A stretch of 64,000 nucleotides of DNA from Geitlerinema sp. PCC 7407 (GTDB lineage Bacteria > Cyanobacteriota > Cyanobacteriia > PCC-7407): NCBI RefSeq assembly GCF_000317045.1, contig NC_019703.1, positions 1,104,501 to 1,168,500 on the forward strand, in the 5' to 3' direction. Under the pieces are notes generated by a model. It saw only the letters and a program-made list of their open reading frames with translations. It was not told where the DNA came from and made no database searches. Of this stretch, positions 29,657 to 36,913 are shown piece after piece (positions within the stretch are counted from its first letter, which is position 1; every line of letters begins with the position of its first letter). The position numbers and the translations under genes are program-made.

Positions 29657-30151
29657 CGGTTTGGTGATGAGAGATTCGCTGAGACTGGAGGTCTCATTGT
29701 CCTGACAGCGCTGTTGCGGGTAAGGCTGTTTTTGGTGCGATCGCTGTCGATCGCGCCTTGCTAGACGCTGCCGGTTCTTGAATTGCAGAAGCGATTGCTT
29801 TCTCGTGTATTTCTGATGGCTCGAAACAAGCCAATATCTACTCGCAATATCGATCGATCTTTGCAGATCTTTTGGTAGAGCAACCCAGTCAAAACCCATC
29901 CCGCAGGATGCGTTGAACTCAAAGGCGCGATCGCGTTTAACTGAGGGTTTTTCCTCGATTGAGCTCTCGAAGCAACCTGAATCTAGCTACCTACAAAGTA
30001 TTAGCGAATCCAGATTTGAGAGCTGTTTTTAGCCAAGATCCAAAGCTCCGCAACGCTGCGGCAAACGGCCCGAATCCTGGAATAAAAATTGAGCGATCGC
30101 GTATCGACTAATGCAAGCTTTGGGGAGTCAGAAACGAGAAGAGGCGTGGAG
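29657..30151. other. Intergenic stretch without a recognised gene
   Basis: About 495 bases between the palindrome and a small leftward frame. Several HIP1 octamers are present. Frames across it are scattered and I recognise no protein or RNA family. Confidence 0.5.
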
Positions 30152-30274
30152 CTAGCGGCCGCGGCGTGGAGCCTTGAGGGGCTGTCGGGGCTGTTTTAGC
30201 TCCCACTTGAGCTGACGAATTTTGGATTGCCAGGTCTGATGCTCTTGCTGCTTGATGTACTCCGCAAAAGTCAT
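30152..30274 (-). CDS. Small basic hypothetical protein (40 residues)
   Basis: ATG 30274 opens a 40-codon frame starting MTFAEYIKQQEHQTWQSKI and ending PLKAPRRGR. GGAG lies 5 bases before the ATG. The first two thirds look like one amphipathic helix rich in Gln, Lys and Trp; the tail is Pro/Arg-rich and strongly basic, as in small RNA- or ribosome-binding proteins. The family is unknown to me. It sits alone in a 980-base gap. Evidence for coding is the ribosome site and protein-like composition only. Confidence 0.5.
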   Translation of the reverse strand: MTFAEYIKQQEHQTWQSKIRQLKWELKQPRQPLKAPRRGR

Positions 30275-30579
30275 AAATTCTCCGATTCGAATTGGTTTAT
30301 AGGATAGCAGAGAGTTACTGAAACGTTGAGCGTCCGTTTAACAGGAAAAATACCTGCTTAACGCGCCCTTGTCACTCTCCAAAAACTCACTTTTCTAAGC
30401 AGTCGTGTCCAAGAAGTCGTGAGTTGAGTTCGTAATGGGGGTGTACTCTCGAGGGAGAGATACAGCACGATCCTTAGAGTGCAACAGTGCTTCCTCTAGG
30501 GCTCCCGCAAAGGTGCAAGACTTGATTCGCCTGAGAAGAATCTTGCAAGCTGGGGGCTTACGCATAAAGGAGCTTTTCG
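30275..30579. other. Divergent intergenic region
   Basis: 305 bases between the 40-residue frame and the EEP-family gene, likely to hold promoters for both. No strong motif was identified. Confidence 0.45.
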
Positions 30580-31395
30580 ATGGAACTGATCGTCATGAGC
30601 TTGAACTTGCGCTATGACAAACCAGATCCTGGCACGGCTGCGTGGAGTGTTCGGCGAGAGGCCGTAACGGCTCTTGTCTCTTATTATGCCCCAGATTTGA
30701 TGGGTTCTCAGGAAGGTCAAGCCCATCAACTTTTGGACTTGCACCGTCATTTGAAAGATTACCAAAGTTTGGGCGGCGATCGCTTGGGTAATGGCCGAGG
30801 GGAAGCCTGTGCTATTTTTTATCGGCCCCAGCGTCTGACCTGCCGAGAGTGGGGAGAGTTTTGGCTGAGCGAAACCCCCGAAGCCCCAGGCAGCATAACG
30901 CCGAGCTGGGGCAATCTGCTGCCGCGAATGGTGACGTGGGCCTGCTTTTCGTCTACGTATTTGGCAGCGCCGCTGCTGGTGTTTAATACCCATTTTGACT
31001 ATGGCAGCGCGACAGCCCGCGATCGCAGCGCCCAGCTGCTGCGGGCCCGGATTGCTCAGATGGTGGTGTCTCGGGCGGAGCGCTGGGGAATGGGGCCGCT
31101 GGTGCTGGTGCTGGGCGACTTCAACGCTGGGCCTGGCGATCGGGCTCGCCGCACGCTGCAAGGGGCGATCGCGCCGGACCTGCACCTGGTGGACACCGTG
31201 GCAACGCTGCCGCCTGAGGACCAGCTAACGTTTCATGATTTTTCTGGGGTTGCCTTTGATGCGGTGGACACGATCTACTGCGATCGCCGTCTGCGGCTCC
31301 AGTGGGTTACGGTCGATCGCCAGTCTTGGCAGGGAATCTGGCCTTCAGATCACCATCCCGTTGTGGCCTCTGTGCGTGCCGAGGGACCGGTTTAA
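30580..31395 (+). CDS. Endonuclease/exonuclease/phosphatase family protein
   Basis: A 271-residue EEP-superfamily metal-dependent phosphoesterase. Motifs in order: MSLNLRYD (Asn/metal region), GSQEG (metal Glu), NTHFDYG (catalytic His), LGDFNAGPGD (Asp/Asn active site), DTIYC and SDHHPVVA (catalytic Asp-His). No signal peptide is seen, so it is probably cytosolic. Family members act on DNA, phospholipids or inositol phosphates, and sequence alone does not choose among them. It stands alone upstream of the gas-vesicle cluster. Confidence 0.9.
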   Translation: MELIVMSLNLRYDKPDPGTAAWSVRREAVTALVSYYAPDLMGSQEGQAHQLLDLHRHLKDYQSLGGDRLGNGRGEACAIFYRPQRLTCREWGEFWLSETPEAPGSITPSWGNLLPRMVTWACFSSTYLAAPLLVFNTHFDYGSATARDRSAQLLRARIAQMVVSRAERWGMGPLVLVLGDFNAGPGDRARRTLQGAIAPDLHLVDTVATLPPEDQLTFHDFSGVAFDAVDTIYCDRRLRLQWVTVDRQSWQGIWPSDHHPVVASVRAEGPV

Positions 31396-31845
31396 AATCG
31401 ATGTCCCAAACTGGCTGGCAGGACTGGAAGAAAGCTCTAAGCCAACTTCGATATAAGGTCCCTAGTCAACCTGGCGCGAAGAGGATCACCAAGTGTTGCC
31501 AATTGTGTTTGAAACGTTACTGAAAGCATCAATTTGCAACACTTGTTTTTCTTTAGTTTAGGTTTTCCTAAAACCTTATTAGAAGGGCTTTCCCGGCGAT
31601 CGCCTCGACATCAACCTACCCAAAATTGTCCTTAAATGCTCGGTGTAAGCGCTGACCATTCTCAACCTTTAGATAAAAAGAAATAAAAGCATTTTCAGTG
31701 TTTACACTCAGACCTCAAACTGACAGAACCCATAGGATAAGGGGCATGAGCTGAAACTCTTGTGGCATCTAGCTTGCAGCGCCAAAAGGTGACACTTCAA
31801 ACGCAAACTAGACTGTTCATCCTAGTAACTGAAAGGACTTGAATC
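31396..31845 (+). promoter_or_regulatory. Upstream region of the gas-vesicle cluster
   Basis: 450 bases before gvpA with no gene. It must contain the gvpA promoter and a long leader. An AGGA ribosome site (AAAGGA) lies about 8 bases before the gvpA ATG. A TAGGAT box near 31734 could be a -10 element, but no matching -35 is convincing. Confidence 0.5.
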
Positions 31846-32064
31846 ATGGCTGTCGAAAAAGTGAACTCTTCCTCCAGCTTGGCCGAAGTTGTTGACCGGA
31901 TCCTGGACAAAGGAATCGTTATAGATGCATGGGTGCGCGTTTCTTTGGTGGGTATTGAACTGTTGGCAGTGGAAGCCCGAATCGTGATTGCTTCTGTGGA
32001 AACCTATCTAAAGTATGCAGAAGCCGTGGGTCTGACCTCTCAGGCAGCCGTGCCCGCAGCTTAG
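31846..32064 (+). CDS. gvpA: Gas vesicle structural protein GvpA
   Basis: Main shell protein of gas vesicles: a small amphiphilic subunit that stacks in ribs to form the hollow, gas-permeable wall. In 72 residues, [17 protein letters not shown] and [21 protein letters not shown] are the near-invariant helix-hairpin core. The usual cyanobacterial C-terminus ([14 protein letters not shown]) is followed by a short Ala-rich tail. Only one copy is present, whereas some species have two or more in tandem. It is first in the cluster and followed by two hairpins. Confidence 0.99.
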   Translation: MAVEKVNSSSSLAEVVDRILDKGIVIDAWVRVSLVGIELLAVEARIVIASVETYLKYAEAVGLTSQAAVPAA

Positions 32065-32079
32065 CTTCGATGGGTCTGA

Positions 32080-32099
32080 GGGAGGCTTTTGAGCCTCCC
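32080..32099 (+). terminator. First gvpA-gvpC hairpin
   Basis: GGGAGGC, loop TTTTGA, GCCTCCC, followed by CTTTG. It starts 15 bases after the gvpA stop. Probably an mRNA stabiliser or partial terminator acting with the next hairpin. Confidence 0.8.
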
Positions 32100-32103
32100 C
32101 TTT

Positions 32104-32127
32104 GACGCCTTCTGGCGTCTTTTGTGT
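32104..32127 (+). terminator. Second gvpA-gvpC hairpin with T tract
   Basis: GACGCC, loop TTCT, GGCGTC, then TTTTGTGTTTT: a standard intrinsic terminator placed between gvpA and gvpC. Partial read-through would give abundant gvpA message and little gvpCNJK message. Confidence 0.85.
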
Positions 32128-32162
32128 TTTGTGTGTTCAGTTGGGTAAGGGGGTCTTGTGGG

Positions 32163-33221
32163 ATGGTTGCACTGAAGCAGCAGTGGCAGGTCCAGCGGCA
32201 GCAGCGTCATCAAGATGCTGCCCAGCGTCGCCAGCAGGTGCGGCAGACGTTGGCATCAATCCAGCAAGAACGGCAGGCGCGAACGCTCCGGCTGCGCCGA
32301 GATCTCGACGCTTTTCAGGCGCAGCTGCACCAAGATAGTCGAGACCGCCACCAGCGGCAGCAGCAGTTTCGGCAGCAGCTACACCAGGAGACCCAGGCGT
32401 TTTTGGCGAGCGCGGGCCAGCAGCGTCGGGCGATGGCCCAGGAAATGGCCCAAACCCTCGAAGCCTACGTGGCGTCTTTGCAGGCGAGCACGGCTCAGTT
32501 TTTGGCGCTGACGGCGGCGGAGCGATCGCTGATGGCCCAGCAAATTCATCGAGACCTGCGCCAGTTTCACGCGGACCTGACCGGGGCGATCGCCGCCCTG
32601 CGCCACACCCTTCAAGGCGAAGTCCAGGCCCTGCGCGCGGCGGTTCAGGCTGATTTGGCGACTCACCAGCAGCAGCGCTGCCTGATGAAAGCCCAGATGA
32701 CCCGAGATCTGGCTTTATTTCTCAAGACGCTGCGATCGGACGTGCAGAGCTATCTGTGGGAGCTGGAGCTGGTGCGCAAGGATCAGGCCTATCAGCTGCG
32801 CCAGCGTCTGGATCGCTCTCGCAGCGATCGCGCCCAAACCCTGACCCGCCTGACCCAGGACTGGGCAACCCTGCGCCGCGACTTGCAGCAGTACCGGCAA
32901 ACCCTGCGATCGCAGGTGTGGGGTGACGACTCCGGCACTTCTGATGCCCTGGAGGCCGTCGTTCCCTCGGTGGCTATCCCCGTGATTCCTCCGGCGGGGT
33001 CGGCGATCGCCCTTCAGCGTCCCGTGGCGATCGAGCCCCCCAGCATCGAAAAGCAGGTCTACGCCTACCTGCACAACGTTCGCGGCGCCAAACTCTCCGA
33101 AATCGAGCTGGCCCTGGGAATTAACCGCGTCCAAACTGTGGACGCCCTCAAAGCCCTGATCCAAAAAGGTTTAATTAGTCAGCGCGATCGCGTTTACCAC
33201 ACCCAAGAGGAAGCTGTTCTG
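32163..33221 (+). CDS. gvpC: Gas vesicle protein GvpC with C-terminal winged-helix-like domain
   Basis: GvpC binds the outside of the gas-vesicle shell and stiffens it. ATG 32163 gives a 352-residue protein opening [16 protein letters not shown], close to known GvpC N-termini. Residues 22-222 are built from 33-residue repeats (five: 22-54, 73-105, 106-138, 157-189, 190-222) plus two 18-residue half-units (55-72, 139-156). The repeats share F/YL, QQR and MAQ positions and are Gln/Arg/Leu-rich. A Val/Pro/Ala linker follows, then about 60 residues that look like a winged helix ([20 protein letters not shown], then [13 protein letters not shown]). GvpN has the same tail. Its TGA overlaps the gvpN GTG. 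Confidence 0.93.
32226..32828 (+). repeat. 33-residue repeats of GvpC
   Basis: Coding repeats of 99 bases with two 54-base half-units, in the order 33-18-33-33-18-33-33 residues. Repeat boundaries were set by eye on the recurring start Leu-x-x-x-x-x-x-Phe/Tyr-Leu and the central Gln-Arg. Confidence 0.75.
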
Positions 33222-34579
33222 TGACCACGATCTTGCAAGCACGCTCCCGCAACTTTGTCAGCACCCCCGCTGTCGAGCGTGTCACGCGTCGAGCCCTCCG
33301 CTACCTGCAATCGGGTTTCTCGGTCCACTTGCGTGGCGCTGCCGGCACCGGCAAAACCACCCTGGCCATGCACCTCGCCGATCTCCTTACCCGGCCCATC
33401 ATGCTGGTGTTTGGGGACGATGAATTCAAAACCTCTGACCTCATTGGTAACCAGCTCGGCTACACCCGCAAAAAAGTCGTCGATAACTTCATTCACAGCG
33501 TGGTGAAAGTCGAAGATGAGCTGCGCCAAAACTGGGTTGACTCTCGGCTGACCATGGCCTGCCGGGAAGGATTCACCTTGGTGTATGACGAGTTCAACCG
33601 ATCGCGCCCCGAAGTCAACAACGTCTTGCTGGCGGCCCTAGAAGAAAAGCTGCTGGTGCTGCCCCCCAGCTCAAACCGCACTGAATACATTCGGGTTAGC
33701 CCTCATTTTCGGGCGATCTTCACCTCCAACCCAGAGGAATACTGCGGGGTCCACAGCACCCAAGACGCTCTCCTCGATCGCCTCGTCACCATCAACTTGC
33801 CAGAGCCCGATGAGCTCACCCAGCAAGAAATCCTGGTCCAAAAAGCCAGCGTCGATCGCGCCAGCGCCCTCTTGATCGTGCGCTTGGTGCGGGCCTTTCG
33901 CCAGCGCACCACCAACACCGACAAGTCCTCGGGCCTGCGGTCCTGCCTGATGGTGGCCAAGGTCTGCCAAGACCACAACATCGTGGCGCGGCCCCACGAC
34001 CCCGATTTCCGGGACGTGTGCAGCGACGTGCTGCTGTCACGCAGCTCTCTGCCGCTCAAGGAAGCGACGCAGTTCCTGTGGGAGCTGCTGAACGATCCGG
34101 CCTACCAAGATTTGGAGTCGGGGCTGGAGTCGGCTCTGGGCGTCAGTCCTGCCGAGCCTGCCCCCGCGATCGCGCCCCTTCCCGAGGAGAGCACCAGCGA
34201 GGCACCCCCCGAAACCCTGGCCGAAACCCAGCCGGAAGCAGAGCCTGACACGCTAGAAGCGCCTGAAGCTTTAGCAGAAGAGGCGGCTCCCGCCCACCTC
34301 GAAGAAACCCTGCCTCCCCTGGCCGAAGCGGCGATCGCCCTGGCCCACGATCTGGAGGCCCTGGCGGCGGACCTGACCCCCCCAGTCCCTGAAGAATCAC
34401 TGGCATCCCCAGAGCAGGCGATCTACGCTTATTTGCAGGAGTCCCAGGGTGCCCGCTTGTCCGAGCTTGAAGGTGCCCTTGGCTTCAGCCGCATTCAGAC
34501 GGTCAATGCCCTCAAGTCCCTGACCGAAAAGGGCGCCGTGCTGGTGCAGCGAGACGGTTCTGTGGTGCCGGTCTCCTAA
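33221..34579 (+). CDS. gvpN: Gas vesicle AAA+ ATPase GvpN with C-terminal winged-helix-like domain
   Basis: MoxR-type AAA+ ATPase needed for normal gas-vesicle enlargement. Walker A GAAGTGKT is at 39-46, Walker B LVYDEFNR at 120-127, and the sensor region [12 protein letters not shown] follows. The AAA+ part ends near residue 290. About 105 residues of Pro/Ala/Glu-rich linker then lead to a domain at 396-452 ([33 protein letters not shown]) that matches the end of GvpC. At 452 residues it is longer than the GvpN forms I recall. GTG 33221 overlaps the gvpC stop (GTGA). Confidence 0.96.
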   Translation: MTTILQARSRNFVSTPAVERVTRRALRYLQSGFSVHLRGAAGTGKTTLAMHLADLLTRPIMLVFGDDEFKTSDLIGNQLGYTRKKVVDNFIHSVVKVEDELRQNWVDSRLTMACREGFTLVYDEFNRSRPEVNNVLLAALEEKLLVLPPSSNRTEYIRVSPHFRAIFTSNPEEYCGVHSTQDALLDRLVTINLPEPDELTQQEILVQKASVDRASALLIVRLVRAFRQRTTNTDKSSGLRSCLMVAKVCQDHNIVARPHDPDFRDVCSDVLLSRSSLPLKEATQFLWELLNDPAYQDLESGLESALGVSPAEPAPAIAPLPEESTSEAPPETLAETQPEAEPDTLEAPEALAEEAAPAHLEETLPPLAEAAIALAHDLEALAADLTPPVPEESLASPEQAIYAYLQESQGARLSELEGALGFSRIQTVNALKSLTEKGAVLVQRDGSVVPVS

Positions 34580-34621
34580 CAGGCGATCGCCCGAACGTGC
34601 TGCATTGAGGATAGAAACGTT

Positions 34622-35020
34622 GTGACCTACAGCCCCCCTGCCCCCAAAGGTCGAGGCGCGATCGCCACGGCCACCTCGGGGTCAACCCTGGCCGACATCC
34701 TAGAGCGGGTCCTGGACAAAGGCATTGTGATTGCCGGCGATATCTCCGTGTCCGTTGGCTCCACCGAGCTGCTGAATATTCGCATTCGCTTGCTGATTTC
34801 GTCCGTGGACAAGGCCCGCGAAATCGGCGTCAACTGGTGGGAAAGCGACCCCTACCTCAGCAGCAAAGCCAACGCCCTGAGCGCCTCTAATCAAGAACTC
34901 CAGGCCCGCATCGAAAGCCTCGAAAGCGAGCTGCGACAGCTGCGCCAAGCCGCTGGGCTTGCCCTTCAGGCGGCCCCGACGACCACCGAATATAGCCCGA
35001 CCCAACAACCTCGCGAATAG
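34622..35020 (+). CDS. gvpJ: Gas vesicle protein GvpJ
   Basis: Minor GvpA-like protein, thought to help nucleate or cap the growing vesicle. Its core (STLADILERVLDKGIVIAGDISVSV, shown only in part, then LLNIRIRLLISSVDKARE) is clearly homologous to GvpA. A longer C-terminal region (80-132) contains WWESDPYL, the GvpJ hallmark, and a coiled-coil stretch NQELQARIESLESELRQL. The N-terminus carries an extra 20-residue Pro/Gly/Ala segment. GTG start, 42 bases after gvpN. Confidence 0.93.
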   Translation: MTYSPPAPKGRGAIATATSGSTLADILERVLDKGIVIAGDISVSVGSTELLNIRIRLLISSVDKAREIGVNWWESDPYLSSKANALSASNQELQARIESLESELRQLRQAAGLALQAAPTTTEYSPTQQPRE

Positions 35021-35110
35021 TGGCTCTAGCCTCCACGGCGCTTGCGGCTTTGGAAAAGGCGCTGACCTGCCTCGCCGAAGAATTTTTGTCGTGGCCGCGA
35101 GCGTTTCTCG

Positions 35111-35629
35111 TTGGCAAACTGTGTATCCTTGGCCGAAGACTCTATCCTACCGACCGGAAACCAACCGAAGTCCAGCCCTGATGCTGGGCTAGCGCCGCTG
35201 CTGCTGACGGTGCTGGAATTGGTGCGTCAACTCATGGAGGCTCAGGTGATCCGCCGCATGGAAACGGGGGCCTTGAGCGATGCAGAACTGGACCGAGCGG
35301 CGGACAGTCTGCGCAAGCTAGAAGAGCAGATCGTCCACTTGTGCGAGGTCTTCGAGATTGATCCGGCGGACCTCAACATTGACCTGGGCGAGATTGGCAC
35401 GCTGCTGCCCAAGGGCGACAGCTACTACCCCGGGGAAACCTCCAGCAACCCGACGATCTTGGAACTGCTGGACCGCCTGCTGCATACGGGAGTGGTGCTA
35501 GAGGGCAGTGTGGATTTGGGGCTGGCTGAAATTAACCTGATTCACGCCAAGCTGCTGCTGGTGCTGACTTCGCGTCCTCTGCACGCCGCTCCCCCCCTGC
35601 CAGACGCGAAGCCGCCAGCAGAGCCCTAG
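35111..35629 (+). CDS. gvpK: Gas vesicle protein GvpK
   Basis: Small conserved gas-vesicle assembly protein. LAPLLLTVLELVRQLMEAQ, RAADSLRKLEEQI and the block DPADLNIDLGEIGTLLP are the GvpK signatures; a second half (TILELLDRLLHTGVVLEGSVD) weakly resembles GvpA. The start is uncertain: the full frame uses TTG 35111 (172 residues) and a second TTG at 35129 would also fit. It is the last gvp gene here, and its stop overlaps the convergent O-methyltransferase by 4 bases. Confidence 0.93.
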   Translation: MANCVSLAEDSILPTGNQPKSSPDAGLAPLLLTVLELVRQLMEAQVIRRMETGALSDAELDRAADSLRKLEEQIVHLCEVFEIDPADLNIDLGEIGTLLPKGDSYYPGETSSNPTILELLDRLLHTGVVLEGSVDLGLAEINLIHAKLLLVLTSRPLHAAPPLPDAKPPAEP

Positions 35630-36294
35630 CGAGGCCGCTTGAGGGCGAGGGTGAGGCCGTCGGCGATCGGCACGAGGCTGAGACTGACGCGCTCATCGGG
35701 GTGCAGGTGCTGGTTGAGCTGGCGAATCGCTTCGGTGGCGGCGTCGGTGACGCTGGGGTCAGCGACCTGGCCGCCCCAGAGGACGTTGTCGATGGCGATC
35801 AGGCCGCCGGGCCGCACCAGGGCGAGCGATCGCTCGTAGTACGCGAGGTAGTTGCCCTTGTCGGCATCAATGAAGGCAAAGTCAAAACTCTCGGCTTGCC
35901 CTTCGGCCAGCAGCTGATCGAGGGTTTCGAGGGCCGGGGCGATGCGCAGATCGATTTTGTGGGCGACTCCGGCGGCTTCCCAGTAGCGGCGAGCGATCGC
36001 CGTGTAGTCCTCGCTCACGTCACAGGCGACGATGCGCCCCTCCTCCGGCAGCGCAAGGGCGGTTGCGAGGGCGCTGTAGCCGGTGAAAACCCCAATCTCT
36101 AGCGTTTTGCGGGCACCCAAGAGCTGGATCAGCAGCGCCATGAACTGCCCCTGCTCCGGGGCGATCTGCATTTGGTGCATGGGGTGCTGAGCCGTTTCGG
36201 CGCGCAGCTGGCGCAGAATATCGGGTTCTCTCACCGAAACCGCCAGCAAGTACTGGTAGAGCGCATCGCTCAGGCCGAGGCTTTGATTAGACAT
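35626..36294 (-). CDS. SAM-dependent O-methyltransferase
   Basis: A 222-residue class I methyltransferase of the O-methyltransferase-3 family (caffeoyl-CoA/catechol type). It has the SAM motif LEIGVFTGYSALATA, the acidic motif DVSEDYTAIARR, metal-binding DFAFIDADKGNY and DNVLWGGQV. These enzymes are divalent-metal dependent and methylate catechol-like hydroxyls; the substrate here is unknown. It converges on gvpK (4-base overlap) and diverges from the lipoprotein gene. Confidence 0.93.
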   Translation of the reverse strand: MSNQSLGLSDALYQYLLAVSVREPDILRQLRAETAQHPMHQMQIAPEQGQFMALLIQLLGARKTLEIGVFTGYSALATALALPEEGRIVACDVSEDYTAIARRYWEAAGVAHKIDLRIAPALETLDQLLAEGQAESFDFAFIDADKGNYLAYYERSLALVRPGGLIAIDNVLWGGQVADPSVTDAATEAIRQLNQHLHPDERVSLSLVPIADGLTLALKRPR

Positions 36295-36449
36295 AAAGAA
36301 TCTAGAAAAGGATTAACGGGTTTCTGGTGCGGACGGGCGAGAAAGCTGACAGAAGCGCAGTGCTTGGGTCGATGCTAGCTTGGGAAGAGTGCTCGAAGTG
36401 ACAAGCTTCGGGAGAAAATAGCAGGTGTCGTGATGCAGTGGAGGGGGCA

Positions 36450-36899
36450 ATGGTGAAACGAATCATGGGCGCGATCGCGGCTTTGATGCTGATTGGCATT
36501 CTGACTGCCTGTGGTGGGCCAAAGGCCCTGCTGCCGAGCCAGCGAACCGTGCGCCAGGCGATCGCCCTCCAGGTCAGCCAAACCCAGCAAACCCTGGCCC
36601 AGCAAATTCAATCCTACGGCCGAGCCAAGGGCATTGCCCCGGCACTGCCCAAAATCAAGATTCGGCACGTTGAGATTCGTGAGCAGGAGCCCCTGCAAAT
36701 CGAGGGGCAGCCGGCGGCCCACGTCCGGGGCACCTACGACCTCACCCTCAAGTTTCCCCATCAGGTGGTGACCCAGACCGAAAACGCCCTTGACCTCTAT
36801 CTCCAGGCCGACAGCGAGGGCAAAGTCTGGCGACTGGCCGTGCCCCAGCCGCCAGGGGATGGGCCGCTAACCTGGCAAACCTACGGACTTTCGTCCTAG
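36450..36899 (+). CDS. Small predicted lipoprotein
   Basis: ATG 36450 (149 residues) follows GAGGGGG at 36441-36447; the frame also extends to 36438. A lipoprotein signal is clear: MVKRIMGAIAALMLIGILTACG with lipobox LTAC. The mature part is a single alpha/beta domain of about 125 residues with no motif I recognise. It converges on the GH74-like gene, with only 14 bases between stops. Confidence 0.75.
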   Translation: MVKRIMGAIAALMLIGILTACGGPKALLPSQRTVRQAIALQVSQTQQTLAQQIQSYGRAKGIAPALPKIKIRHVEIREQEPLQIEGQPAAHVRGTYDLTLKFPHQVVTQTENALDLYLQADSEGKVWRLAVPQPPGDGPLTWQTYGLSS

Positions 36900-36913
36900 T
36901 CGCGATCGCGCCC

